From an uncultured Clostridia bacterium (GTDB lineage Bacteria > Bacillota > Clostridia > Lachnospirales > Cellulosilyticaceae): a stretch of 64,000 nucleotides of DNA. The position numbers and the translations under genes were made by a program. The stretch spans positions 23,130 to 87,129 of the forward strand of contig CALJNR010000072.1 in the NCBI GenBank assembly GCA_937981575.1. The letters are read 5' to 3'. This document shows, piece by piece, positions 34,171 through 42,576 of this stretch (the first letter of the stretch is position 1; the number at the start of each line of letters is the position of its first letter). The notes beneath the pieces are model-generated. The model was given only the letters and a program-made list of their open reading frames with translations, did no database searches and was not told the origin of the DNA.

Positions 34171-35502
34171 CTAACTGACATGATTCATTTTTATAACGAT
34201 TTTCTCCAGCATCTTTTTATTAAGTTCACACATCTTTTCATCCAATTCAAATGGATTTCCTTTTGTGATTGTGTTCATTCCCAAACATCCATAACAAACT
34301 GTATTCGCAAAGCATTCACTGCAATATGTATTTTCTACTTTATTAAAACTAACATAGCGGCTTAGCATCTTATTAAATGCTTCTGAGTTAAATACATCTT
34401 GGTCATAAATAGATCCGCCCCATTCACTCTCTTTATCAATCATGACTGCACATGGATAAATAGCTCCGCTTGCTGTAACAGATAATGAGTTAATGGCTGC
34501 ATCACATATATAAAGTGAAGACCGCTTCTCCTGCAGCGACTCCATAATGCGATCTACAAAAGTATAGGATAACCCTTTTCCTTCTTCCGAAAGCACTTCA
34601 TCCACTGTATTTAAAAATGTATTAAGGTTAGATAAATCCAAGTCTTCTATTTTTTCATTGTGCTTGCATCCCATTGGTACGAGGTGTATCTCTATATCTC
34701 CAATATTTTCTTTGATATACCGGTTAATATCCATAATTCCCACATGATTAGCTTCGTGCTGCTTATGATAAGTAACTTCTATCGCCGTTGGCTGGGAAGT
34801 GTATTTTTGTAATTCTTTAATATTATCTAATACAACTTGACCTGATCCTTTCCCGTCTGGAAACACCCTTGCAATATCATGCATTTCCTTTGTTCCATCA
34901 AAACTCACGGTAACCTGAATATCATACTTGTTAATAAGGTCAATAAGTTCCTTCGTAACCTGTGTCCCATTGGTCATAAGCCCTAACGCCGTTTTATTTT
35001 CTCTGTCTGAGTTTCTGATTTGAACGTATTCACACACGAAAGACATAACAGGCAAATTCTGAGTAGGTTCGCCTCCAAAAAATGTAACCTTATTGATATG
35101 TTCAAATCGGCTGTAAAAACACTCCAAAGCCTTCTCGGCTGTTTCAATACTCATCATTTGTTTAGGTGAGTGGTAAACGCCTCCGTTAGCATAACAGTAT
35201 CTACACTTTAAAGTGCAGTCATTGCTGATATTTAATGATAAGTTATTAAGGGTATGCTCATAATTATTTTTATAATTATCTATTAAATAATCGTCTGCGC
35301 CTAAGTACTCTTGTATTTTTATATTGAATTGTTCATACTGCTCATTGGATATATCCAGATTTGTCATAATACTTTCCTCTGTATCTCCTGCAATTAAAGC
35401 ATCAATGAACTGCCTGGTCTTATCATTAATATTGAAAAATCTCAGCGTCCTTGGAAAATATGCAATAACATTATCCCCATCTTGTATATAATGTACCTTC
35501 AT
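34171..35502 (-). CDS. Radical-SAM/SPASM peptide maturase
   Basis: 443 residues. An N-terminal 85-residue segment (YIQDGDNVIAYFPRTLRFFN) resembles the leader-binding/PqqD-like region of RiPP radical-SAM enzymes. The radical-SAM core has C96, C100, C103 in CTLKCRYCYANGG and FFGGEPTQN. The SPASM region has CDAAINSLSV, YPCAV, CSECFANTVCYGCLG and a final MCELN. It installs an unknown modification on peptide substrates; precursors without Cys exclude Cys-thioether chemistry for those cores. Preceded by two precursors and an intra-operon hairpin. Confidence 0.9.
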   Translation of the reverse strand: MKVHYIQDGDNVIAYFPRTLRFFNINDKTRQFIDALIAGDTEESIMTNLDISNEQYEQFNIKIQEYLGADDYLIDNYKNNYEHTLNNLSLNISNDCTLKCRYCYANGGVYHSPKQMMSIETAEKALECFYSRFEHINKVTFFGGEPTQNLPVMSFVCEYVQIRNSDRENKTALGLMTNGTQVTKELIDLINKYDIQVTVSFDGTKEMHDIARVFPDGKGSGQVVLDNIKELQKYTSQPTAIEVTYHKQHEANHVGIMDINRYIKENIGDIEIHLVPMGCKHNEKIEDLDLSNLNTFLNTVDEVLSEEGKGLSYTFVDRIMESLQEKRSSLYICDAAINSLSVTASGAIYPCAVMIDKESEWGGSIYDQDVFNSEAFNKMLSRYVSFNKVENTYCSECFANTVCYGCLGMNTITKGNPFELDEKMCELNKKMLEKIVIKMNHVS

Positions 35503-35530
35503 CTATTACCCCTCTTTTTCTATAAAATAT

Positions 35531-35602
35531 AAAAAATGCAGCATACCTAAACCCCTGTATAATAAAAAATACTTTATAACTTTAAATAGTTTGGATACTG
35601 CA
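35531..35602 (-). terminator. Intra-operon attenuator between precursors and maturase genes
   Basis: Hairpin arms 35537-35551 and 35589-35602 (TGCAG-TATCC-AAAC pairing with GTTTAGGTATGCTGCA) followed on the minus strand by six U residues (35536-35531). It sits after the precursor genes at 35962 and 35666 and before the radical-SAM gene, so partial termination would give more precursor than enzyme mRNA. Confidence 0.7.
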
Positions 35603-35665
35603 CTTTTTACAATTTCAAATGTCCTATGTGTAAGAGCTTTAAAATCAATATTAACTAGAAAAGTA

Positions 35666-35902
35666 TTATAGTTTTATAACATTCTTCACTAATATTGATT
35701 TGCTAATAATGCCATTAGTAAGCAGCGGCTTGCTAATAATGCCATTGGTTAGTTGTGGTCTGCTAATAATGCCAGCCGTTGGTTTAATTAATCCTGTAAG
35801 TGGAGCAATTGCCGTACTGATAGTAGCTCCCCCTGAAATTTCCTGCAGACTTTTTACTGAAATTTCATTCATCATCAATTCATTTTCATTATTTTTTTTC
35901 AT
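35666..35902 (-). CDS. RiPP-like precursor, TGIIxxP family, member 2 with tandem repeats
   Basis: 78 residues. Leader contains NENELMMNEISVKSLQEISGG, near-identical to the precursor at 31845. The core repeats TAGIISRPQL-TNGIISKPLL then TNGIISKS, encoded by three 30-bp tandem units at 35701-35790. There is also PLTGLIKP; no Cys. Start behind AGAGGGG. Upstream of the radical-SAM gene at 34171 and the best repeat-bearing candidate substrate. Confidence 0.85.
   Translation of the reverse strand: MKKNNENELMMNEISVKSLQEISGGATISTAIAPLTGLIKPTAGIISRPQLTNGIISKPLLTNGIISKSILVKNVIKL
35701..35790 (-). repeat. 30-bp tandem repeat in a precursor core
   Basis: Three head-to-tail 30-bp units each beginning TGCTAATAATGCCA; the first two are the most alike. 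Reads as a ten-residue unit (x-GIISxPxLT) on the minus strand. Not CRISPR: no spacers, and in frame within an ORF. Confidence 0.85.
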
Positions 35903-35961
35903 TTTTTTACCCCTCTTCCAAATTTAATAGTGTAACCTTTTACTTTTAATTATAGCGTTGA

Positions 35962-36174
35962 TTATTTAAGTAAGTCTTTAGTTGGCGCGACCAATCCAGT
36001 TATGTAAGGTTTTGGAGCTATAAACCCTGTTGGATACGGTTTTGGAAAAGGCCCAAAAATCTTAGGGTTAATTAACCCCAGGATGCTTCCTCCGGAAATT
36101 TCTTGAAGGTTTTTAACTTCAATTTCATCCATTATCAATCCATCCACCCGTTCATTTTGTTGGCTGTTTTTCAT
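35962..36174 (-). CDS. RiPP-like precursor, TGIIxxP family, member 3
   Basis: 70 residues, AAGGAAG site. Leader IMDEIEVKNLQEISGG, diverged from but clearly related to its family. The core has NPKIFGPFPKPYPTGFIAPK and PYITGLVAPTK, i.e. two TG(F/L)(I/V)AP units; no Cys. It is the first gene after LytTR promoter copy 3, though about 375 nt downstream, so the transcript has a long untranslated leader. Confidence 0.82.
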   Translation of the reverse strand: MKNSQQNERVDGLIMDEIEVKNLQEISGGSILGLINPKIFGPFPKPYPTGFIAPKPYITGLVAPTKDLLK

Positions 36175-36551
36175 TTTTCATCTTCCTTTCTTTAAAAGTG
36201 TTTTATGTCAAAAACTATTATTCCCATCCTATTGCTTTGAAGCCAAAGAATAATAATTTAGACACCTTAGCTTGTACTTCTTCACTTTTCACTTTGGTAT
36301 AAAAAAATTCAATAATACACTTCGCTATATAGGAAAATGCTCACTAACAAATAAGTAATAAACTAAAAATGAATGATTGCCTCTTATCACTAAGTAAAAT
36401 TCCTCCGTTAGGAATACTTATATTTTTTGTAGTATTTAGAATCTAATTATAGTACTTTACATATACTAATTGAGATGAGACTAATAGAATAAACATATAT
36501 TAGCATTAAATAAATATTAATAATGCCCTATTTATAGATACTCTTTTTATC
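36175..36551. other. Long 5' leader region, no gene recognised
   Basis: About 370 nt between promoter copy 3 and the first precursor. AT-rich; one small hairpin (ATTCCT/AGGAAT near 36401-36417). A GGAGG motif near there has only very short, poorly spaced frames after it. Possible regulatory RNA, unproven. Confidence 0.4.
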
Positions 36552-36620
36552 ATTTTATATAATATTTAAAATATTTCAATATTATTTGCGTAACATGTAT
36601 TATTTTTGTACACAAGATGT
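36552..36620 (-). promoter_or_regulatory. LytTR-type promoter, copy 3
   Basis: Half-sites ACATCTT (from 36620) and ACATGTT (from 36598), 22 nt apart. -35 TTGAAA (36579-36574), 16-nt spacer, -10 TAAAAT (36557-36552). Directs transcription into the precursor/radical-SAM operon (36174 downward). Confidence 0.82.
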
Positions 36621-36622
36621 AC

Positions 36623-36814
36623 TTGTCCTCATTGCGCTTTGTTCAAAAAAAAGAAAACTGTCATATTTTGTTTTATATAAACAATATAAGCACATGCCAC
36701 CTATTTATAAAAACTTCGGCATGTACTCTATCATCTTTTAAACAAATACTTCTTTTTGTTAAATGCTCTTATCTATCCCTACAGTTGAACAGCATATCTT
36801 TATAGAGTACACTT
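36623..36814. other. Intergenic spacer, nothing recognised
   Basis: Lies between the stop of the 106-residue membrane protein gene and LytTR promoter copy 3. AT-rich, no ORF with a ribosome-binding site and no strong hairpin. Confidence 0.4.
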
Positions 36815-37135
36815 TTAGATTTTCTCTTGGTTGCTTTTCTCACTTGCTGCGATTGCTAAAACATATCCAGTAACAAAAAGAACGAGTGCCAAAAGACTCA
36901 CCTCATCAATTAAACTACAGATTGTAATTGTCATGCCAATTCCTAGAATAATTCTCCTCTTAATGTTATTCATCAGATTGATTCCAACTCCTTTTCGATC
37001 TAATACTGTAAATGTCATAGCAATGCCTATAGCCCAAAATACTACACTAACTACAGACAATGAACTCACCATGGATGAAATCATTATAATCATTGGTATA
37101 AAGGTTAAGCTTGTTTTGTATTCAAAATCCTTCAC
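36815..37135 (-). CDS. Small membrane protein, candidate immunity protein
   Basis: 106 residues, GTG start after GGAG. Four hydrophobic segments (about 10-25, 28-45, 62-78, 80-98) with short basic loops. No family recognised. It is the only gene directly after LytTR promoter copy 4, and such small polytopic proteins in bacteriocin loci often give self-immunity (inference). Confidence 0.65.
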   Translation of the reverse strand: MKDFEYKTSLTFIPMIIMISSMVSSLSVVSVVFWAIGIAMTFTVLDRKGVGINLMNNIKRRIILGIGMTITICSLIDEVSLLALVLFVTGYVLAIAASEKSNQEKI

Positions 37136-37265
37136 AAGACTATCTCCTTATGCTGATAGCAACGATATATCGGCTTCCTTGACAACCCAATTATGTTTTG
37201 ATTTTGCAATCGCTTCATATCGCGCAATCATTCTTGTACTATCTGTATATGTACTGTTTTCTCTC

Positions 37266-37334
37266 ATTTTAATAAATATAAAGACTCTTTCAATATCTTA
37301 TGTGCAACATGTATCATTCCCTTACATAAGATGT
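37266..37334 (-). promoter_or_regulatory. LytTR-type promoter, copy 4
   Basis: Half-sites ACATCTT (from 37334) and ACATGTT (from 37312), 22 nt apart. -35 TTGAAA (37293-37288), 16-nt spacer, -10 TAAAAT (37271-37266). Faces the 106-residue membrane protein gene. Confidence 0.82.
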
Positions 37335-37420
37335 AAACCTTCATTTAAAAAAGTTTATTAAATATAGATTTCTGCTTAAACACTCTGTATAAATGACCCA
37401 ATTAATTTTTGTTGAATGCA

Positions 37421-37468
37421 AAAGCAGATCATAACATCCTTAAATCTAAAGGTGTTATAATCTGCTTT
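37421..37468 (-). terminator. Terminator of the exporter operon
   Basis: Long stem (AAAGCAGATCATAACATCCTT and its near complement) with UUUU on the minus strand, about 60 nt after the HlyD gene stop. It separates the exporter operon from LytTR promoter copy 4. Confidence 0.8.
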
Positions 37469-37525
37469 TCATTGTCATATTCTTTTTTCCTGATTAAATT
37501 TTTCTTACAATATCCTATTTGTCAT

Positions 37526-39055
37526 TTAGTCCACGAGATTAATCTTTTCTAACAAATAGTACAATATTTTTTTCTGCTCCGTTACAACATGAGCCTCGCA
37601 AGTCATCCCTACTTTAATTTCTGCTGGTTCATTTTTGTAACTGTAGATTGTTTTATTTTCTATGCTTCCTTGAACATAATACCCGCTAACCCCTTGGTTA
37701 TTGTTAACTCTTGCATCTGTTGAAATATTAATAATATGTCCTGTAAGCTGGCCATATTCCTTATAAGGCAGGGCTTCAAACTTATACTTTATCATATCGC
37801 CCGCTTTAATCCCTGCAATTTCTCTGTTCGGCATGAAAATTTCTATTTTATATAAACTGTCATTGGTCGGAATAATAGTAGCTACGTCCGTACCTGCACT
37901 TATGAGATCTCCTTTATTGATCTCTTGTAAAATATTAATTGTTCCGTCTATGGATGCTGTGATTGTACAATCCTTTATACTTAAATCGATACTTTCAAGC
38001 TCTCTTTTCTTGGATTTATAAGCAATATCCAGTTCCTCTATTTGGCTGTATAGTGCTACTAATGTATCTGTTTTATATTGCTGAATACTAAGTCCCCTTT
38101 GTTCTTCATTTGTACTAAGCAGCTCTCTATCGATAATCAGCTTATTTATTTCATGCAGTGCCATTTGCTTTGAACTCGTAAGTTCTTTGATTTGGTCCTC
38201 TATTTCCTTCATTGTAGCGGTTTGAAGCTTCTTAAGCTCATTTTGCGCAGCTTCCATTGCAACTTTAGAATCTTCCAGTTCCTTGCCAGCTGCAAGCCCT
38301 GCTTCATCCAGCTGTATGTTAAGGTCATAAAGCATTTTTTTATTTTCTATATCTTTTCTAAGCTCATAAAGCTTAAACAAATAGTTGTTAAATACTAATG
38401 CATCTGTACAGTTTTTATCTTCGAAAACATTTTTTTCTGCTCTAACAGACTTCCTGAAATCTTCCAGTTGCTTAAGTTTTTTACTATACTCACTGATTTT
38501 ATCTTCGTAACTCGCTCGGCTTATTTCAGTCTGAGTTGTAGAGATGATCTCATTTTTCGAGCTGATAAAAACTTGATTTTTTAGTTCTTCATAATCCTGC
38601 TTATATTTTAAATAGCGATCAAAATATTCTTTTTCTTCAGTGGGAGAAAAAAGGTTTTTATCTTGTTCAATGCTGTCTTTTAGTTTTTTAAGCTGCTTCA
38701 GGTTATGCTCTGTTTCTTCAAGGACTTCTTCTACTTGAAGTCTTTTTACAATCTGATCATCATGAGCTATTGTAAAAAGCACATCTCCTTTTTTTACTTT
38801 TTTCCCTTCTTCCAAATTGCTTGTAAGGACTTCTCCCTGCGCTTTACTTCGAACTTTGCTGATATTATCATTTGGTCTTACTACCCCAATCCCTTTAGAT
38901 ACAATGTCAATTTCCCCAAAGTACGTCCAAATACCTGCAATTAAAATACACCCCAATAGGATATAGATGAATATACTGAGAAAGGGATGGGGTTTTGATT
39001 CATACATCTCTTTACTATCTGAAATTTCCCTTATATCCTTTATGACAGGCTCCAT
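37526..39055 (-). CDS. HlyD-family membrane fusion/accessory protein of peptide exporter
   Basis: 509 residues. One N-terminal membrane helix (about 25-46), biotinyl-lipoyl-like halves (VRSKAQGEVLTSNLEEGKKV and a matching C-terminal CTITASIDGTINILQEINKG block), a long central coiled coil (about 120-340) and a C-terminal beta-barrel. Partner of the C39-peptidase ABC exporter whose gene overlaps its start by 16 nt. It should link exporter to cell wall/exterior for export of double-glycine peptides. Confidence 0.9.
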   Translation of the reverse strand: MEPVIKDIREISDSKEMYESKPHPFLSIFIYILLGCILIAGIWTYFGEIDIVSKGIGVVRPNDNISKVRSKAQGEVLTSNLEEGKKVKKGDVLFTIAHDDQIVKRLQVEEVLEETEHNLKQLKKLKDSIEQDKNLFSPTEEKEYFDRYLKYKQDYEELKNQVFISSKNEIISTTQTEISRASYEDKISEYSKKLKQLEDFRKSVRAEKNVFEDKNCTDALVFNNYLFKLYELRKDIENKKMLYDLNIQLDEAGLAAGKELEDSKVAMEAAQNELKKLQTATMKEIEDQIKELTSSKQMALHEINKLIIDRELLSTNEEQRGLSIQQYKTDTLVALYSQIEELDIAYKSKKRELESIDLSIKDCTITASIDGTINILQEINKGDLISAGTDVATIIPTNDSLYKIEIFMPNREIAGIKAGDMIKYKFEALPYKEYGQLTGHIINISTDARVNNNQGVSGYYVQGSIENKTIYSYKNEPAEIKVGMTCEAHVVTEQKKILYYLLEKINLVD

Positions 39056-41277
39056 GCTTCATCCCCCTCCTTCACAGCTGCTGTTTGATGCTTTGCAAGT
39101 CCATCCTCCCTATAATCTGATAGATCCGGAAGCTGTTCCTGCCAAAGCTTGTAATACCGTCCACCCTTTTCCATCAGTTCCTGATGAGAACCCGCTTCTA
39201 TAATTTCCCCTTTATCCATGACATAGATCTTGTCACAGCGCTTGATGGTACTTAACCTATGGGCAATAATAATGGTAGACATGCCTTTGCTGAAAGTATT
39301 AATGGTGTTTTCAATAGCAGCTTCTGTTATCGAATCTAAATTGCTCGTAGCTTCATCCAGTACCAGAATATCTGGCTGTTTAAGTATTGCCCGGGTAATA
39401 GCAAGCCGCTGTCTCTGCCCTCCTGAAAGGTTTGCGCCATTTTCCTCTAAATGCGTGTTATACCGCAGCGGAAGCTCATTAATAAAGTCATGAGCCCTTG
39501 CCATCTTAGCTGCTTCAACAATTTTCTCCATATCAGCATTCTGTGTTCCTAAAGATAAGTTTTCAAGGATGGTTCCGCTGAATAAAAAAGTCTCTTGAGG
39601 AACATAAGCAATACGCTCTCTTAGTGCCTCTCGCTTGATGTCTAAAATATTATTGCCATCAATCAGGATATCCCCTTTTTCAATAGGGTAGAAATTAAGG
39701 AGAAGCTTTACAAGCGTTGTTTTGCCGCATCCGCTTTCACCAACTAAAGCAACACGTTCTCCCTTTTTAATATCCATATTAATATTCTTGAGTACAAGCT
39801 GCCTTGTTCCATATCTGAAATCTACATTTTTAACAGAAATATCTCCTTCAAATTTTTCTGGCTTTATTTTCTTTTCTTCGTTTTCATCAGCCTCAAGATC
39901 AAGATCTAATATTTCCCCTAGACGGTGTGCTGCTACCATAGCAGTTTGAAGCTGCGGCTGCAAATCAATAAGATTTTTCATAGGCCCTAAAAAATAGGCC
40001 AGCAAAGAATTAAAAGTAATAAGACTCCCTACAGACATATGCCCTTTTAGTACTTGATATGCGCCTACCCAAAGAATAATCACACCACCTATAAGTTCTA
40101 TGAGCCCTTTAAGCAGAGCTTGTACATTTGTTGTAAGTGCAAGCTTAAATATACTTCTTAAAAGCTTAATAAATTTACCTTCTGTCTCCAGATTAACTTT
40201 TCTTTCGGCATTAAAAGCCTTTACCGTTTGAATACCATTTAATGATTCCACCAAATAAGAAGTAAGCTGCGAATTATCTTCCATCTGCTTTTCATTACCT
40301 TTTCTAAGGGCCTTATTAAAACTAAATACAATCACACCATAAAATATAACGATAATAAATGCGACGCCAAAAAGCAAGCTCTCCTGCATGTAGAGAATGC
40401 ATCCCCCAACGATAACCATAAGAGTATCTATCATAATTGTAAGTGTAGCCCCTGATATAGCATCCCGTACATGTCCTGCATCCTGAAAACGCGAAATAAT
40501 TTCTCCTACTTTTCTTGTTCCAAAGAAATTCATCGGTAGTCTTAAGACATGCTCATAGTATCCAAGCAGCAGTGCAATATCTAACTTTTGACTTAAATAA
40601 AGGAGCAGATGTGCCCTAAATCCACTTAATATAATTTGAAAAACATAAAGCGATATAATACCTATTGAAAGGATATGAAGCGTTTTCATAAGCCCATAAG
40701 GTAATATATCATCAAGTAAAAACTTCATGTAAAAGGCTCCCAATATACCTAATAGGGTATAAATGAGTGATGCCAAAAACACTTGAATCAGCAACCCCTT
40801 TTGTGGCAAGAGTAAATGAAAAAACCGCTCAAAAAGCCCCTTAGTTTCTTTTCCTTTTTTAAAACTTTGGTTAGGAACAAGCAAAATAAGCACACCCGTC
40901 CATATCTTGAAAAAATCTTCTGGCGTATACTTTACAATTCCCTTCGCAGGGTCTGCTATAATGATTTCTTTTTTTGTAATTTTATGTATAACCACATAAT
41001 GGAGTAATGTCCCATCAACAATAACATGCGCTATAGCCGGCAATGGAAATTCACTAAAAAAAGCTTCTTGATTTCCCTTTACCCCTTTGGCACTAAATCC
41101 TAGCTGCTCGGCTGCTTTTATAACCCCATAAGCATTAGTCCCTTGCTTATCCGTTCCTGCTACCTCGCGTATTCTAGTGATAGGTGTTTTGAAACCATAT
41201 TGCTTACATATTGTTGCAAGACATGCCGCCCCGCAATCTGTAAGATCATATTGCTTGATGCAGTTGTATTTTTTCAT
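39040..41277 (-). CDS. C39-peptidase ABC exporter (PCAT) for double-glycine peptides
   Basis: 745 residues. N-terminal C39 protease with catalytic C15 in LTDCGAACLAT, His in LLHYVVIHKI and Asp in IIADPAKG. Six membrane helices (about 160-440). The ATPase domain has Walker A GESGCGKTT, signature NLSGGQRQR and Walker B LVLDEATSNLDS. It cuts leaders after GG and exports the mature peptide. It is the only such exporter in the window, so it probably serves all eleven GG precursors (inference). In the operon after the peptides at 41.5-42.1 kb. Confidence 0.95.
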   Translation of the reverse strand: MKKYNCIKQYDLTDCGAACLATICKQYGFKTPITRIREVAGTDKQGTNAYGVIKAAEQLGFSAKGVKGNQEAFFSEFPLPAIAHVIVDGTLLHYVVIHKITKKEIIIADPAKGIVKYTPEDFFKIWTGVLILLVPNQSFKKGKETKGLFERFFHLLLPQKGLLIQVFLASLIYTLLGILGAFYMKFLLDDILPYGLMKTLHILSIGIISLYVFQIILSGFRAHLLLYLSQKLDIALLLGYYEHVLRLPMNFFGTRKVGEIISRFQDAGHVRDAISGATLTIMIDTLMVIVGGCILYMQESLLFGVAFIIVIFYGVIVFSFNKALRKGNEKQMEDNSQLTSYLVESLNGIQTVKAFNAERKVNLETEGKFIKLLRSIFKLALTTNVQALLKGLIELIGGVIILWVGAYQVLKGHMSVGSLITFNSLLAYFLGPMKNLIDLQPQLQTAMVAAHRLGEILDLDLEADENEEKKIKPEKFEGDISVKNVDFRYGTRQLVLKNINMDIKKGERVALVGESGCGKTTLVKLLLNFYPIEKGDILIDGNNILDIKREALRERIAYVPQETFLFSGTILENLSLGTQNADMEKIVEAAKMARAHDFINELPLRYNTHLEENGANLSGGQRQRLAITRAILKQPDILVLDEATSNLDSITEAAIENTINTFSKGMSTIIIAHRLSTIKRCDKIYVMDKGEIIEAGSHQELMEKGGRYYKLWQEQLPDLSDYREDGLAKHQTAAVKEGDEAWSLS

Positions 41278-41510
41278 CTTCTCACCTTGAATTCCTATTA
41301 TTTTTGAGTATATTGATATTACAAACTATTCCATTATAGTATAAAACTTTTAAATTTTCTATATATTATTACATATGTATGTATTATATATTTTCGTTAA
41401 GTTAGTGTCAATAATCAAACGCTATATGTTGTTATTCTTTATATTCATTTCAAATAAACCTCTGCTTGCTTCAAAAGCTGCAAGTCTATTATCTTATTTA
41501 TATTTCAACA

Positions 41511-41546
41511 AGCCACAATATCCTTAAACTTAAGGGTATTGTGGCT
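41511..41546 (-). terminator. Hairpin between peptide genes and exporter gene
   Basis: 17-bp stem (AGCCACAATATCCTTAA / TTAAGGGTATTGTGGCT) with a 2-nt loop, 5 nt after the stop at 41552. Weak U-tract, so partial termination between abundant peptide mRNA and exporter mRNA is plausible. Confidence 0.65.
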
Positions 41547-41551
41547 CCACT

Positions 41552-41707
41552 TTAATGATATGTATGGGCTAAAAACTTCCCTACATAAGTACCTACTAAA
41601 TAGGATGTTTTAGCAGCCATTGCTACTACTATAATGACCAATGCTACTTTTATTATGGGATTCATCCATAAAAACTCAAGTATTTCAATCAAAGTACTAT
41701 CGTTCAT
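41552..41707 (-). CDS. Small membrane peptide sharing a bacteriocin C-terminus
   Basis: 51 residues, GAGGTG site, no GG leader. N-terminus amphipathic (MNDSTLIEILEFLWMNP), then a membrane helix (IIKVALVIIVVAMAA) and the tail GTYVGKFLAHTYH. The tail resembles the end of the bacteriocin at 41945 (GTYVGKAIAHATR). Could be a leaderless peptide, a dedicated immunity peptide or a partner. Third gene after LytTR promoter copy 5. Confidence 0.62.
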   Translation of the reverse strand: MNDSTLIEILEFLWMNPIIKVALVIIVVAMAAKTSYLVGTYVGKFLAHTYH

Positions 41708-41736
41708 TATTGCACCTCATAGATTATCGGCTGTTA

Positions 41737-41898
41737 TTATTTTTTATTATCTTTGTATCCATTATATACGCCTAAAGCGAATGCTCCAACGCATACAACA
41801 CCTACAACAATTCCAGCTATCAAAAGCGGACCTCCGCCATTAATATCTTCAAGTTCAGCTGCCTGTAATTCATTAAAACCATTAGTTCTGAATTCCAT
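41737..41898 (-). CDS. Blp-like class II bacteriocin precursor
   Basis: 53 residues, missed by length filters, with a strong GGGGGGCAATATA site. Leader MEFRTNGFNELQAAELEDIN then GG. The core GPLLIAGIVVGVVCVGAFAL is strongly hydrophobic with GxxxG spacing, ending NGYKDNKK. The leader is clearly related to the precursor at 41945, so the two may form a two-peptide bacteriocin. Same transcript as the exporter. Confidence 0.85.
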   Translation of the reverse strand: MEFRTNGFNELQAAELEDINGGGPLLIAGIVVGVVCVGAFALGVYNGYKDNKK

Positions 41899-41944
41899 TA
41901 TATTGCCCCCCTTTCATATTTTTGATAGTGTTAAAATAATCTTA

Positions 41945-42133
41945 TTATCTTGTTGCATGTGCAATTGCTTTCCCTACGTATGTTCCTAAATCGTAACAAG
42001 CTTTTGCAGCTGTTGCAACAGCAGTTACTGCAGCAGCACCAGCAAGAATAGCTACTATAACTGGACCACCGCCATTAATTTCTGATGCTTCTTCCATGCA
42101 TAGCGTTTCAAATCCTTTTGTTGAAAATTCCAT
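41945..42133 (-). CDS. Blp-like class II bacteriocin precursor
   Basis: 62 residues from the ATG at 42133: AAGGAGG is 8 nt upstream, and the in-frame GTG at 42142 overlaps that site. Leader MEFSTKGFETLCMEEASEIN then GG. The core is Ala/Val-rich (GPVIVAILAGAAAVTAVATA) and ends CYDLGTYVGKAIAHATR. A single Cys in the core cannot form an intramolecular disulfide alone. First gene after LytTR promoter copy 5. Confidence 0.88.
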   Translation of the reverse strand: MEFSTKGFETLCMEEASEINGGGPVIVAILAGAAAVTAVATAAKACYDLGTYVGKAIAHATR

Positions 42134-42263
42134 ATTTTCCACCTCCTTCTTTTGTTTTTTATATATTTATCAGTAATCCTGAATAGGATCCAAAATAAAT
42201 ATCTCAATTTAGTTTTCAGCTAAAAAGTGAATAAATTTTCTTCTATAGGCAATGCTTGTCCTT

Positions 42264-42332
42264 ATTATAAAATATTCTATAAAATTCACAATATTTTATG
42301 CGCCACATGTATCATTTTTGTACATAAGATGT
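42264..42332 (-). promoter_or_regulatory. LytTR-type promoter, copy 5
   Basis: Half-sites ACATCTT (from 42332) and ACATGTG (from 42310), 22 nt apart. -35 TTGTGA (42291-42286), 16-nt spacer, -10 TATAAT (42269-42264). Drives two bacteriocins, the 51-residue peptide and probably the exporter operon. Confidence 0.85.
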
Positions 42333-42403
42333 ATTTTACAAACTATAATTATCGACCCTTTTAAATTTTTATATTTCCCCAATGCCTATTAAAAAATTTA
42401 AAA

Positions 42404-42459
42404 CATCCCATAAAAAAAGGCCCCTATAATAATTTTAAGGGACCTTTTTTTATGGGATG
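42404..42459 (-). terminator. Terminator after the short GG peptide
   Basis: About 20-bp stem (CATCCCATAAAAAAAGG plus CCC and the complementary arm) with a 13-nt loop and a U-containing 3' side on the minus strand. Lies between the peptide gene ending at 42577 and promoter copy 5, preventing read-through. Confidence 0.82.
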
Positions 42460-42576
42460 TTTATCCTGCATTTATTATTTATTAAGTAAGTGCTGGTTAA
42501 ACTAGCATAAAAAACTAACTGATTTATACTTTAACGAGTTAATTATTTAAATACTCGAATGTTGTTTATAATATAT

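Noticed and set aside
35701..35790. Regular 30-bp repeats that could suggest a small CRISPR array
   Set aside because: The units are directly adjacent without spacers and in frame inside a precursor core. No cas gene is in the window.
31153..36174. Assignment of the precursor families as sactipeptides or ranthipeptides because of the SPASM radical-SAM enzymes
   Set aside because: None of the six cores in the two families contains a Cys, which those thioether classes require.
36390..36425. Small ORF after a GGAGG motif in the long leader of the precursor operon
   Set aside because: Only very short frames with poor spacing follow; no reason to prefer a gene over an AT-rich leader hairpin.
37149..37267. 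A 39-codon minus-strand frame directly after LytTR promoter copy 4
   Set aside because: Its ATG overlaps the -10 box, so it would not be on the transcript. An internal ATG has no ribosome-binding site.
36831..37361. A long plus-strand open frame (176 codons) opposite the small membrane protein gene and LytTR promoter copy 4
   Set aside because: It is antisense to a gene with a ribosome-binding site and promoter, has no ribosome-binding site itself and runs through the promoter repeat.
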